Shown: positions 37,730-46,888 of the stretch, one piece after another
Position numbering within the stretch: position 1 is the first letter of the stretch
How the letters are laid out: each line of letters opens with the position of its first letter
Position numbers and translations under genes: made by a program
The notes under the pieces: generated by a model
What the model saw: only the letters and a program-made list of their open reading frames with translations
Database searches by the model: none
Told to the model about the DNA's origin: nothing
Assembly (NCBI GenBank): GCA_963783095.1
Contig: CAWAMR010000013.1
Coordinates: 372,001 to 436,000 of the forward strand
Origin: CAWAMR01 sp963783095
GTDB lineage: Bacteria; Planctomycetota; Planctomycetia; Gemmatales; Gemmataceae
Direction of reading: 5' to 3'
Length of the DNA stretch: 64,000 bases

Positions 37730-38835
37730 TCATATACGACCTGATCGAGTCGTGCTTGGATTTTCTTCGTCAATTCCTCCGGCAACGGGGCATAATCCAG
37801 AGCCTCGGCATATTCCTGGCCCTTGGAGGTCGCCCATTTGAGGAATTCAACGACGGGTTTACCCTTGTCTGCTTTTTGTTTCTTATAGAGTATGGCGTAA
37901 CTCATGCCGCATATCGGGTAGGCATTCTCATCGTCGACATCGGTGAGCGAATAAGTCAATTCGTGAAGCGAATAAGGTGGTTCGGTAGGTTTCGGCTCGT
38001 GCAGGACTGCATTCGCGGCGGCGGTAACAGCTTTGGCTTCCGGAGCAACGTCGCGCTTCTTGCGATTTCGCATGAAGGCAAAGGTCAGGCCGTTTTGTTT
38101 GGCGTAATTCAATTCCACGTAGCCGATCGTCAACGGACTGTTCTTGACGCGCCCGGCGATGCCGCCGCTTTTATCTTCCAAGCTACAAATCTTGGGCCAT
38201 TTCGGCGATTTCTTAGTCCCGATCAATCGGGCAAATTCCTTGTTGGATTTGGAAAGGTATTCCGTGAAGATGTTGCTGGTTCCACTCGAATCCGACCGGC
38301 CAACCGGATTAACGGGTTCCTCCGGCAGCTTTACACCCGGATTCAGTTCTTGGATTCGTTTGTCGTTCCACTTCAGCGGAGTCCGGGTTTCCAGGTCATC
38401 TGGGTTTTTCGGACCAGGATCCCCGAGATAGATTAGTGCCAAAACTTCACCGGTAAGAACCAGGTGGTCGACTCCTGGCAAGTTGTAAGCCACGGCGACG
38501 GCACCCATTGTCACCGGTACATGAATGACCTCGCCGCCTTCCGCATTGGCAGCTTTCACTTCCTCACTGGTCATCGGAGCATCGGAGCAACCAAAGTCGA
38601 ACTTTCGGCTGGTCACGCCGGAAATGCCCTGACCCGATCCGACTTGTTGGTAATCGATCTCAACCTTTTTTTCCTGGTAGTAAACTTCTTTCCACTTCTG
38701 AATGATCGGATTGGGAAAGGTTGCGCCACCCGCAGTGATTCGCACTCGATTGGAGCTGCCGCAACCAACCAACCAAAAAAGGCTGCAAGCCAAGAAAACA
38801 AATCCCAATGCAAGTATGATTGAAGACCGTTTCAT
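37726..38835 (-). CDS. pstS: Phosphate-binding lipoprotein PstS
   Basis: This is a 369-residue solute-binding protein with a lipobox (FWLVGCGSS, Cys25), so it is anchored in a membrane. The phosphate-binding signatures TAGGATFPNPI, QQVGSGQGISG, DFGCSDAPM and GRSDSSGTSNIFTEYL are present. It is first in the leftward phosphate operon. I did not find a convincing Pho box in the 120 bases upstream, which run into the repeat array at 38961. Confidence 0.92.
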   Translation of the reverse strand: MKRSSIILALGFVFLACSLFWLVGCGSSNRVRITAGGATFPNPIIQKWKEVYYQEKKVEIDYQQVGSGQGISGVTSRKFDFGCSDAPMTSEEVKAANAEGGEVIHVPVTMGAVAVAYNLPGVDHLVLTGEVLALIYLGDPGPKNPDDLETRTPLKWNDKRIQELNPGVKLPEEPVNPVGRSDSSGTSNIFTEYLSKSNKEFARLIGTKKSPKWPKICSLEDKSGGIAGRVKNSPLTIGYVELNYAKQNGLTFAFMRNRKKRDVAPEAKAVTAAANAVLHEPKPTEPPYSLHELTYSLTDVDDENAYPICGMSYAILYKKQKADKGKPVVEFLKWATSKGQEYAEALDYAPLPEELTKKIQARLDQVVYE

Positions 38836-38960
38836 CGCAGAAACTCCAGCGGGATGGAATGCGCTTCATGCGGCGGGTGAGGAGGTCAGCCCTATCCTAC
38901 ATCTGGGACCTTTTGGGACAATGTACCTTCGATGAAGATTGTATGTATATCGCTAAAGAG

Positions 38961-39137
38961 CCGCTTACTCTCAGCGAGTCGATGAGAGCCGCGGACGAAG
39001 TAAGCGGAAGTCCACAACCGCTTACTACGTGCGCGGCTCTTTAGTCCACAACCGCTTACTATGTGCGCGGCTCTTTAGCTCTCGGCGCACGCAGTAAGTG
39101 GAAGTCCACAACCGCTTACTACGTGCGCGGCTCTTTA
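38961..39137. repeat. Tandem array of palindrome P1
   Basis: The array contains a full palindrome beginning CCGCTTACTCTCAGCGAG and ending GAAGTAAGCGG (38961-39007). Three half-units then read CCGCTTACTACGTGCGCGGC followed by TCTTTAG, starting near 39018, 39052 and 39111. The last unit ends on the stop codon (TAA, leftward, 39135-39137) of the following gene. The family also occurs at 20355-20407. Confidence 0.85.
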
Positions 39138-40226
39138 GTGAATCGCAACCAGTTTCGTCATCCCTTCTCGACCGAGTTGCACAATATAGACTCGCCGTTT
39201 CGCCGATTGATCTTTGGCGAAAGTCAAAGCTCCGGTTAAAACCCCAAAACTTGCATCCGCTTTCATCAGCTCTTCACGAATTTTCTCAGCATCCGCTGAA
39301 TTTGCCCGACGCATTGCCTCGGCCACGATCTGTATGGCATCGTAAGCGAGTGCTGCGTGAGTCGATGGAGAAGTACCATAAATCTTCCGGTACTTCTCGG
39401 CAAATTCACCCGTTGCCGGCTGTTCCGGATCATCCGCAAAACACGAAGCTGCCAGGATTTCCGGGGAATCCAGACCGGGACCGGGAAGGAATGGAAGTTC
39501 TGCTTCTTCACCGCAGAATAGCCAGGGACACTTCGGGATTTCATTCAAGGACGAGCGCCAATCGATCAGGTTCCTTGCAGTTCCGACGGCAAGAATCGCA
39601 CTCGGTTTCATGGATGTCAGCTGCTTGCTGAGCCGGGAAAAATCAGTCTCTTTGCGGACTTCAAATTCGCGGAGATTGGGTTTGACCAAATGCTTCACGA
39701 AAGCATTCGCTGCGAGTCCCGCGGCGGTCGCGGCCGGGTCGCGTAAGACAGCGATATTCGTCCACTTCTTTTCGTTGGCGAACTGAGCCAGACAATCTCC
39801 CTGGAGGTCAGGGGAGAGACCGAGGTTGAAAAGATGCGAATTCGGCAACGAATCACCCGAATACCCCGAGGTACTCAGAACCAGGACACCTTCTGCCTCG
39901 ACCGCCAGCCCAATCCGTTCGCTGAAGCGGGCACTACGGCCACCCAGCAGAACGGTGAGTTTATTCACGGTGATGAGCCGAACGGACTGGCCTTGCGCCC
40001 GTTCGGGTGTGTTTGCGTACTCGGCGTCGAGGACGTGCAGTTGACGTCCCAAAGGTCGCAGGTTTGTATCGCCCTGTATGGATTGGAGCGCCAACTCGAT
40101 GCCCTGCGACTCGTCCTGAGAATTGTCCAGAGCCAGGTGACCGAGAAGGATCGGCTCCGAACTCGGAGTAGGCGAGCAACCCGCGATGAAGAACAGAACC
40201 GGAGCGATCAAACCGCGCAGAGCCAT
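39135..40226 (-). CDS. LivJ-like solute-binding lipoprotein
   Basis: This is a 363-residue type I periplasmic binding protein with a lipobox (LFFIAGCSP). Matches to the branched-chain amino-acid binding fold include ILLGHLALDNSQDESQGIELALQ, VLLGGRSARFSERIG, GVLVLSTSGYSGDSL, and HAALAYDAIQIVAEAMRRA near the end. There are no permease or ATPase genes beside it, so it may act as a sensor or share a transporter encoded elsewhere. The stop lies in the P1 repeat array. Confidence 0.8.
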   Translation of the reverse strand: MALRGLIAPVLFFIAGCSPTPSSEPILLGHLALDNSQDESQGIELALQSIQGDTNLRPLGRQLHVLDAEYANTPERAQGQSVRLITVNKLTVLLGGRSARFSERIGLAVEAEGVLVLSTSGYSGDSLPNSHLFNLGLSPDLQGDCLAQFANEKKWTNIAVLRDPAATAAGLAANAFVKHLVKPNLREFEVRKETDFSRLSKQLTSMKPSAILAVGTARNLIDWRSSLNEIPKCPWLFCGEEAELPFLPGPGLDSPEILAASCFADDPEQPATGEFAEKYRKIYGTSPSTHAALAYDAIQIVAEAMRRANSADAEKIREELMKADASFGVLTGALTFAKDQSAKRRVYIVQLGREGMTKLVAIH

Positions 40227-40308
40227 CGAGAATCCCTTCGGGGTGGATGAATTGAGAGGTTCAGTCTACCGGACATTACGTGTTCAGAAAACCCCCGGTT
40301 CGGCGCGC

Positions 40309-40904
40309 TCAAGCGTTCACCGGACCATCATGGTTCCAAAGTTGCAGCGCAGGCTCGCTCAAGGTGTGATCGTATCCCAGAATGCTGAGCGAGGTTGTGG
40401 TCAGCATCAGGAGCCGGGCATCCAGCGTCGGCAATCCCAGCCAACTGGTCGCCAAAACGCGCAGAAAATGTCCGTGAGAGAACAGCAGCACATCCCCATT
40501 GATGGCGCGGGCACGTGCCACCACTCGATCCGCGCGCTTGCGAACGTCTTCGGGCGTTTCGCCGGAGGGGCAGCCGTCACGGAAGACATACCAGCCCGGA
40601 CGTTTTTCGACGATCCACTTGCGCGTTTGGCCTTCATAGGCCCCGTAGTCCCATTCCATCAAGTCGGGATCGTTCTGCGCCACATCGGCAAATCCGGCAA
40701 GTTCGCAGGTTCGTCGGTGCGCTGGAGTGGGCTTGTGAAAACCGCTGCAAAGGTAAGTTTCTGAAGAGACTGGCCAAGTGCTTTAGCGTCAATCTCTCCG
40801 CGTTCCGTGAGCACGATGTCGGTACGACCGGTGTGCTGGCCGCTGATCGACCAGAGTGTTTCGCCGTGTCGTGCCAGGTAAATCCGAGGGAATCGTTGAC
40901 TCAT
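40309..40904 (-). CDS. Histidine phosphatase family protein (one frameshift)
   Basis: ATG 40904 with GGGGAAAGG upstream gives the RHG motif YLARHGETLW, with the catalytic His, and VFTSPLQRT. A missing A near 40710 (GAAACC read as GAACC) shifts the frame. After it come ELAGFADVAQNDPDLMEWDYG, the acidic DYGAYEGQ and the second catalytic His in LFSHGHFLRVL. Total about 198 residues. The family includes phosphoglycerate mutase-like and broad-specificity phosphatases; the substrate cannot be told. Confidence 0.85.
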
Positions 40905-41833
40905 TTGCCTTTCCCCATTTGCAAGAGTACCGGAGAGACTCACGTATTCGAGTTATATTCAATAGGCCCGATAGTTTGACACTTCTTGCCGGACGCGACA
41001 AGAATTTCGCCTCAGCCCAGGCCCCTCGGGCACTGCTGCACCAGTCGTGGCCAGTGAGAAGTCTCATTTTCTTGGAACATTTCCTCTTACATCTTTGAAC
41101 AAGTATATAGTATATTGGATGATGTGTCCGGCGGGCTGGGTTGCTTCCAAAAACGAAATCCAATCAAACGCTTATCGATTTGATGGATTGGCGAAGTTCT
41201 TGCTAATGAAGGCCCGAAACGGTGCAGACGCTACAAATGGCTACGGACAAACGATTTAATAACCAAACAAGCGATGCAGTGAACTCCATGCTACAAATTG
41301 TTACAAGAATCGCCGTGCGCACCGATGATCGCACATGCAGACAACTAAAATTGGAAAGTAAACTTCACATAGCGAGTAAACATTCAGAACAGATTCGCTG
41401 CAGATACTCCAAAATTGGCCAAAAGTGTGCCAAAGTGTGCCAAATTTACTTTGCTTCCAAGAAACTTCGCCTCAATCCAACGATTATTGATTTGATATTC
41501 TGGCGAAGTTACTTTCAGATGAGGGCCGAAACCGGGCGCAGACGCTACAAATTGCTACAAAAAATGGCTTGCGCATCAACGATTGAATACATAACTCACC
41601 AAACAAACGAGGCAGTTACCGCCGTGCTCCAAGAAACTTCGCCTCAATCCAACGATTATTGATTTGATATTCTGGCGAAGTTACTTTCAGATGAGGGCCC
41701 GAGCATCGGGCGCAGACGCTACAAATTGCTACAAAAAAATCGGTTTGTACACTAATGATCGCAAATGCGAACGAACGAATTGCTACAGAATCTGGTTTGC
41801 GCATCGACGATTGAATAACAAAACAAACATTTG
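40905..41833. other. AT-rich intergenic region filled by decayed repeats
   Basis: No gene is supported on either strand. The stretch is more AT-rich than its surroundings and consists largely of repeat copies (see next entry), the tandem word AAGTGTGCCA (41422-41443) and several GCTACAAATT words. Open frames here are low-complexity by-products of the repeats. Confidence 0.7.
41151..41740. repeat. Direct-repeat cluster with internal palindrome
   Basis: Three copies of a unit of roughly 110 bases lie near 41151, 41451 and 41627. The last two share about 70 identical bases and are offset by 172. Each unit contains an internal inverted pair (AACTTCGCC and GGCGAAGTT) about 30 bases apart, followed by the words CGCAGACGCTACAAATTGCTACAAA. 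The first copy has diverged. Further words of the family lie at 41262, 41599 and 45188-45252. Confidence 0.8.
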
Positions 41834-42391
41834 TTACATCGTAATCGCGTTGAGTAACCCTAATAATTTCGCTTTCCCGAGTGCTCTCAAGGTTTCGATG
41901 TTTCGTTCGGGAATATCCAGAAGGGCTTCGGGATCGCCGGCGACTTGCGAAATGCTTTCCTCACGAAGCAAATGAAGCATCGGATAGGGCGAGCGATTGG
42001 TGTAATTCTCCACGGCATCCGGATCGGTTCCGGCGAATTGATAGTGGGGATGAAAGCCGGCGATTTGGATCGTTCCGCGAAAACCTGAACGTCGAAGCAA
42101 CCGGTCGATATCGTCGAGGAAATCGTTATAATCGAGAAAGTTTTGGAGAACGTGAGGATGAATGAGTAGGGTCGTTTCAATCTCGGAGATGGGACTGGAA
42201 ACCAGAATCTTGAGTTCACTGCCCAGGAGATCGAGTAATGCTGATGCATCATCTATTTCGGTGACAACATAGCGGATCCTACCGGCGTCAAAAACGCGCT
42301 GAGCAAACGGGCACAGATTAAGCCCAATCACGATCGAGGATATCCAGCGTCGGGTAGTCTCAATCACAAGTTGGTGGTTCATGGTTTTCAC
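41834..42391 (-). CDS. DUF1415 family protein
   Basis: This is a 185-residue cytoplasmic protein. The family signatures are clear: SIVIGLNLCPFAQRVFD near the start, ETTLLIHPHVLQNFLDYNDFL, and the highly conserved FHPHYQFAGTDPDA, NYTNRSPYPMLHLLREESIS. Function unknown in all organisms as far as I know. It ends against the repeat cluster and lies 16 bases downstream of the HerA-like gene. Confidence 0.92.
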   Translation of the reverse strand: MKTMNHQLVIETTRRWISSIVIGLNLCPFAQRVFDAGRIRYVVTEIDDASALLDLLGSELKILVSSPISEIETTLLIHPHVLQNFLDYNDFLDDIDRLLRRSGFRGTIQIAGFHPHYQFAGTDPDAVENYTNRSPYPMLHLLREESISQVAGDPEALLDIPERNIETLRALGKAKLLGLLNAITM

Positions 42392-42406
42392 CCCCAGTTA
42401 ACCGAT

Positions 42407-44944
42407 TCACTCTGAATCCCCGGCATTCTCGGCAGCGAAATTGGGCTTTAGCGCGTTCGTTTCGACTCGATAGGCGGGCACGATTTCCATTTTCCCATCG
42501 GCGAGCGTGTTGCGCCAAAAGGGAGCCCAGGCCAGACCGAAATGACTTACCACTACATCGGATTTGCGCGGTTTGAGCAGCAGTTCCGCATACTTGTTGA
42601 CGGCCGACTTCCACTCCGAGAAGATTTGCGCCCGACGTTTTTGCCATTCGGTTTCCAGTCTTTGGAGATCGTCCTTCGCCTTCCGGACCTTGGGGTCAAC
42701 GGGCTGGGGTGCAACGATCGGCGGCGGCGGCGGCGATCGAAAGAAACTCAATATCCCAAAATCCCAGAATGATTTCGCTTTAGGCTCCGGCTGCGGGGGC
42801 GAAACTTCCTCGGGTGGGATCTTGGCACGCAACGCGTCAAACTTCTGCTGAAAGTCGGGTTTTTCGCGGGCGATCTGTGCTTCTGCCGCCTGAGGTGCCA
42901 TCTCCTCACAATGGCGTTGAAAGGCTGCAAGATCCTCGCCTGGCACGCTCAACAGCTCCAGCAACTCGTTTTCGTAAAGAGTTTGGCGGGCGTAACGATA
43001 CAGATGATCGGCAAATTCCTTTTTCAGCGAAGCGAGTTTGCGTGCGGTGTTCCAACCTTCCGGAACGGAAAACCATTCGGCTTCGCCACTGGGTGCATCG
43101 ATCAAGCGTTCGGCGATCGGCGCTGCGTGCATCCAGCTCACCGGATGGTTGGCAGGAGGTGCCTCTGCGATGAGCCGATAGCCGCGCCGAATTTCCAGGC
43201 TGCGTTTTTTGTCGGCGAAAACAACTTCCGCAAAACCCAGCAGCCTTGCCTGATAGACCAAGGCCCGTTGGGTTCCCTCGGCGGGAGGTGCAATCCCATC
43301 GGTCTGGAGCGGCAGGTAATAGGGAACAATACCGTTCGGCAAGATCGGCGGCACACGTGTCGAGGCAGCTGGAGCCGGTGTGGTTCGAGGCATTTGGTCC
43401 TTGAACCGCCGATCCTCATCGCGAATATTTTGATCCGGCAGTGCATCCCTCATCATCTCCGGGGGCCGGGCTGCTGCTCGTTGATCTTTGATAGGCTGCA
43501 TTAACTCTTCGATCTGTTCGCGGGTCATCGGACCGCGCAAGAAGGACAGCGCCCAGCGTGTCTGAAACAGAATCGGTTTGGGTCGATGGATATCGTGCAG
43601 CAGGAACACTCTGCTGCCCAGAGCGGAGATGATGTTTTCGAGATACTTGCGATCGGCGAGCGTGCCCCGCTCAGCGGCGATCCCTTCCAGTCCTTCCATG
43701 AGCCTGGCCTTATCTCGTTCGGTTTGCAGCTTCCCGACCATCCAGGTTCCGGCATTGGAGAGCGCTTTGTAGTCGAGATCGACCGGGTTTTGAGTCGCCA
43801 ACAGAATGCCGACACCAAAGGCGCGAGCTTGTTTCAACAACGTCATCAAAGGCTGCTTGGTCGGAGGGTTGGCAGGATAGGGAGGCAAATAGCCAAAGAC
43901 CTCATCGAAATAGAGGATGGCGCGGAGATTGGATGACCCCTGCTGCTTGCGGGTCCAACTCAGAACCTCATCGAGCAAGAGGGTCAAGAAGAACATCCGT
44001 TGCGAATCTTCCAGATGAGCGAGATAGAAAATCAGATGGCGCGGCTTTTGGCCTCCCGAGAGCAGCGTTCCGAGATCGAGAGGATCACCTTCGATCCAGG
44101 TCGAGAAACTTGGCGATGCAAGAATGTTGTTGAGCGACACGGCCAGTTTGAGGCGATCCTTTTCCGGGTAGAAGGTTTCCATATCGAATGCGCCGATGGT
44201 GCGCATAGGCGGATTTTGGATGCGCGAGATCAATTGAGCAAGATCGAGACTTTCGCCTTTCAGCCAGTAATGAAGCAGGAGTTGAGCGATGAGAATATGT
44301 TCGCGCGACTGCACGGGATCGCTGACGATGCCGGTCAATCCCAGCAGGGCTGAAGTGGTTGCATCGATCTTCTGATTGAGGGTCTCGCGCGAAACTTTTC
44401 CTTCCGGAGCTGCGAAGTTCTTCAACACCGAAAGCGGCAAACCGGCATCACTGCCGGGAGTATAGACGAGCCATTCACCGGCATCTTGAAGTCGCTTGAT
44501 GCGCGGAACATCCTGAAGCGAATCTTCGAGTCCCTTCTTCCAGCGTTCGGCAAGTTTGGCGGCGTGTTCCTGCAACGAGATGCCTTGAATACGGGCATCT
44601 TCCGGATTCACCCACTTGATGAAATCTTCGGGTGCGAGATTGGGAAATTGCAGCAGAAGATTCGAGAGATCGCCCTTGATATCGAGGATAATGCAGGAAA
44701 TCCCGTCGATGGCAGCTTCTTCGAGCAGACTGATACACAGACCCGTTTTGCCGGAGCCGGTCATGCCGACGACGACGCCGTGGGTGACCAGATCACGGGC
44801 ATCGTACATGACCGGATCGCGCTCGGGGATGACTTTTTTCTCGTTGAGATCGTATTCCTGGCCCAGGTAGAAACAGGCAGGCGCTTCAATATCGGGTTTT
44901 GCCACGAGTTCCTCACGCGAAAGAACGTATCCGAGTGGTTTCAC
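42407..44944 (-). CDS. HerA-like / DUF853-type ATPase
   Basis: This is an 845-residue ATPase of the HerA-FtsK superfamily. Walker A is VVGMTGSGKTGLC (about 57-69), then CIILDIKGDLSNLL (helicase-type DxKGD), and Walker B RAILYFDEVFGYLPP near residue 345. LLATQNPVDLDYKAL lies at the sensor position. The C-terminal ~350 residues are charged and partly helical (KPDFQQKFDALRAKI, LQRLETEWQKRRAQIF) with a Pro-rich break. HerA-type proteins pump DNA or act in defence systems, but no nuclease (NurA or SIR2) gene is beside it. It is followed in the same direction by DUF1415. Confidence 0.85.
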   Translation of the reverse strand: MKPLGYVLSREELVAKPDIEAPACFYLGQEYDLNEKKVIPERDPVMYDARDLVTHGVVVGMTGSGKTGLCISLLEEAAIDGISCIILDIKGDLSNLLLQFPNLAPEDFIKWVNPEDARIQGISLQEHAAKLAERWKKGLEDSLQDVPRIKRLQDAGEWLVYTPGSDAGLPLSVLKNFAAPEGKVSRETLNQKIDATTSALLGLTGIVSDPVQSREHILIAQLLLHYWLKGESLDLAQLISRIQNPPMRTIGAFDMETFYPEKDRLKLAVSLNNILASPSFSTWIEGDPLDLGTLLSGGQKPRHLIFYLAHLEDSQRMFFLTLLLDEVLSWTRKQQGSSNLRAILYFDEVFGYLPPYPANPPTKQPLMTLLKQARAFGVGILLATQNPVDLDYKALSNAGTWMVGKLQTERDKARLMEGLEGIAAERGTLADRKYLENIISALGSRVFLLHDIHRPKPILFQTRWALSFLRGPMTREQIEELMQPIKDQRAAARPPEMMRDALPDQNIRDEDRRFKDQMPRTTPAPAASTRVPPILPNGIVPYYLPLQTDGIAPPAEGTQRALVYQARLLGFAEVVFADKKRSLEIRRGYRLIAEAPPANHPVSWMHAAPIAERLIDAPSGEAEWFSVPEGWNTARKLASLKKEFADHLYRYARQTLYENELLELLSVPGEDLAAFQRHCEEMAPQAAEAQIAREKPDFQQKFDALRAKIPPEEVSPPQPEPKAKSFWDFGILSFFRSPPPPPIVAPQPVDPKVRKAKDDLQRLETEWQKRRAQIFSEWKSAVNKYAELLLKPRKSDVVVSHFGLAWAPFWRNTLADGKMEIVPAYRVETNALKPNFAAENAGDSE

Positions 44945-45308
44945 CCTATTATGTCGTCTGAAGGATGGTTCGGGAATGTGACAGGTTCATCGAAATGCGT
45001 TACGAGGATGGGTTCAGCAAATAAAGTACGGACCACGTCGTATAGCTGTTTGGTGCCGCCTGGTTCGCCAGTAGATGACAGGCCGGTACTCCGGCTCCGG
45101 CTCAGCGCTTGGTTCGCCAATCTGCCGTGCCCAGGTTGGCTCGTTATTTCCGCCCCGCTAAATGGAAGGGGCTCTCGATGTGTGGAACACCAAACAAACG
45201 AGGCGGTGAACGGACGTTGGTTGCTACAAATTGCTACAAATTGCTACAAAAAAGTTGCAATCGATCGCAGTGCAGAGAGCAAAACGATTCATGTCTTGCA
45301 GCTTGGCG
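44945..45308. other. Intergenic region with repeat words
   Basis: No gene is supported. It contains TGGTTCGCCA twice (45058 and 45111) and, at 45188-45252, the words ACCAAACAAACGAGGC and three GCTACAAATT units that belong to the repeat family at 41.1-41.8 kb. It lies between divergent genes (HerA-like leftward, trpE rightward), so promoters for both should be here, but I cannot place them. Confidence 0.6.
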
Positions 45309-46835
45309 ATGAATCTTTCGTCTCGACCGCTCTTATCGGAGTTTCGCTTGCTCTACTCTCCCTCCTTCACCGATTTCCTCGAACTTGCCCGTACCCATAC
45401 GATGGTGCCGATCTATCGCCGGCTGATCGGCGATACTCTGACGCCTGTCAGTGCCTTCTGCAAAATTCAGGAAGGCGACTGGTCGTTTCTCTTCGAGAGC
45501 GTCGTGGGCGGGGAACGGCTGGGGCGATATAGCTTTGTCGGGTCCGGGCCGTTCTTGCGGTTCGAAGCATTCGATCGCCAGGTGCGGATGCAAAGCGTGC
45601 ATGGGTCGCGCGAAGAGTTCGAGCACCCGGATCCCTTGCGGAAACTGGAAGAAATCATCGCGGCCTATCGCGCTCCGCACGTCGCAGGATTGCCCCGATT
45701 CAGCGGCGGTGCCGTCGGCTATGCCGGTTACGATACCGTGCGCTACGATGAGCATCTGCCCAATGCCCCTGCGGACGATCGCAAGTTGCCCGATCTTTCG
45801 TTTGCTTTCTACGATCGAATGGTGATCTTCGATCACATTAACAAGACCATCGCCGTCGTGGCGCACGCCCACGTCGATCCAAAAGATTTGCAAGGCTCTT
45901 ACGACAAGGCATGTCAACGTGTCGATCGTTTGGTGGAAAGGTTACAACAGGGAGTTGCCGATCTTCAGCTCACCGACATTGCCCCGATCGGCGAGGTTCA
46001 GCGGCCCTTTACCTCGAATTTCACGCAGGAGGCGTTCAAGACCGCAGTGGAGAAGTGCAAGCAATACATCAATGCCGGCGACATTTTTCAAATCGTGCTC
46101 AGCCAAAGATTGCGGGCCGACACCCGGGCCAGGCCGTTCGACATATACCGGGCACTACGTGTATTGAACCCTTCGCCGTTCATGTTTTATCTGAAGGCAG
46201 GTCAAACCTGTTTGGTGGGGGCTTCGCCGGAAATCATGGTGCGCGTCGAGAACGGGTTGACGACGATTCGTCCGCTGGCCGGAACTCGCAAGCGCGGCAA
46301 GACACCCGAAGAGGATGATGTTCTCGCTGCGGAATTGCTTGCCGATCCAAAAGAGCGTGCGGAACATATCATGCTCGTCGATCTCGGCCGCAACGACGTG
46401 GGGCGCGTGAGCAAATTCGGCAGCGTTCGGCTAAGCGACCTGCTCACCGTCGAGCGCTATAGCCACGTCATGCACCTTGCCAGCACGGTGACCGGGCAAC
46501 TTGAGAAAGGAAAAAGCTCGTTCGATGCCTTGCGTGCCTGTCTGCCGGCCGGCACGCTTAGTGGTGCGCCGAAAGTGCGGGCGATGCAGATCATCGATGA
46601 ATTTGAGCCTCATCGTCGTGGGCCTTATGGCGGTGCGGTCGGGTACATCGATTTTTCCGGCGACATGGATACGTGTATCGCGCTGCGGACGATGGTTTTG
46701 CTCGGACAGACGGCTTATGTCCAGGCCGGCGCGGGAATTGTCGCAGACAGTGATCCGGAGATGGAATATCGGGAAACCATGAACAAGGCGATGGGCTTGT
46801 TGCGAGCACTGGAAATGGCCGAAACGCAGTTGTGA
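45309..46835 (+). CDS. trpE: Anthranilate synthase component I
   Basis: The enzyme makes anthranilate from chorismate in tryptophan synthesis. ATG 45309 gives 508 residues; the frame is open further upstream, but that part is repeat sequence. N-terminal FLELARTHTMVPIYRRL, LFESVVGGERLGRYSFVG and the chorismate-binding core IRPLAGTRKRGKTPEED, LVDLGRNDVGRVSKFG and CLPAGTLSGAPKVRAM are all present. No trpG follows directly. Confidence 0.93.
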   Translation: MNLSSRPLLSEFRLLYSPSFTDFLELARTHTMVPIYRRLIGDTLTPVSAFCKIQEGDWSFLFESVVGGERLGRYSFVGSGPFLRFEAFDRQVRMQSVHGSREEFEHPDPLRKLEEIIAAYRAPHVAGLPRFSGGAVGYAGYDTVRYDEHLPNAPADDRKLPDLSFAFYDRMVIFDHINKTIAVVAHAHVDPKDLQGSYDKACQRVDRLVERLQQGVADLQLTDIAPIGEVQRPFTSNFTQEAFKTAVEKCKQYINAGDIFQIVLSQRLRADTRARPFDIYRALRVLNPSPFMFYLKAGQTCLVGASPEIMVRVENGLTTIRPLAGTRKRGKTPEEDDVLAAELLADPKERAEHIMLVDLGRNDVGRVSKFGSVRLSDLLTVERYSHVMHLASTVTGQLEKGKSSFDALRACLPAGTLSGAPKVRAMQIIDEFEPHRRGPYGGAVGYIDFSGDMDTCIALRTMVLLGQTAYVQAGAGIVADSDPEMEYRETMNKAMGLLRALEMAETQL

Positions 46836-46888
46836 GCGCAAAGAGAAGATGATATTGCCGTTCTTTCTTCACGACGGGAGGAATGAGC

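Noticed and set aside
37470..38835. Pho box before pstS
   Set aside because: I looked for two CTGTCAT-like half-sites upstream of 38835 (leftward) and found none that is convincing.
38961..39137. CRISPR-like array
   Set aside because: The repeats are palindromic P1 units of unequal spacing without spacers of regular length, and no cas gene is near.
41151..41740. Direct repeats as a CRISPR or plasmid iteron array
   Set aside because: Only three copies, one diverged, with 172-base offset and internal inverted pair. There is no rep or cas gene nearby.
41222..41975. Two rightward frames (about 146 and 103 residues) in the repeat cluster
   Set aside because: Both consist of translated repeat words, differ in frame between repeat copies, and lack start signals.
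45231..45308. Upstream extension of trpE by 26 residues
   Set aside because: The extension is translated repeat sequence and does not match anthranilate synthase N-termini. ATG 45309 fits the family.
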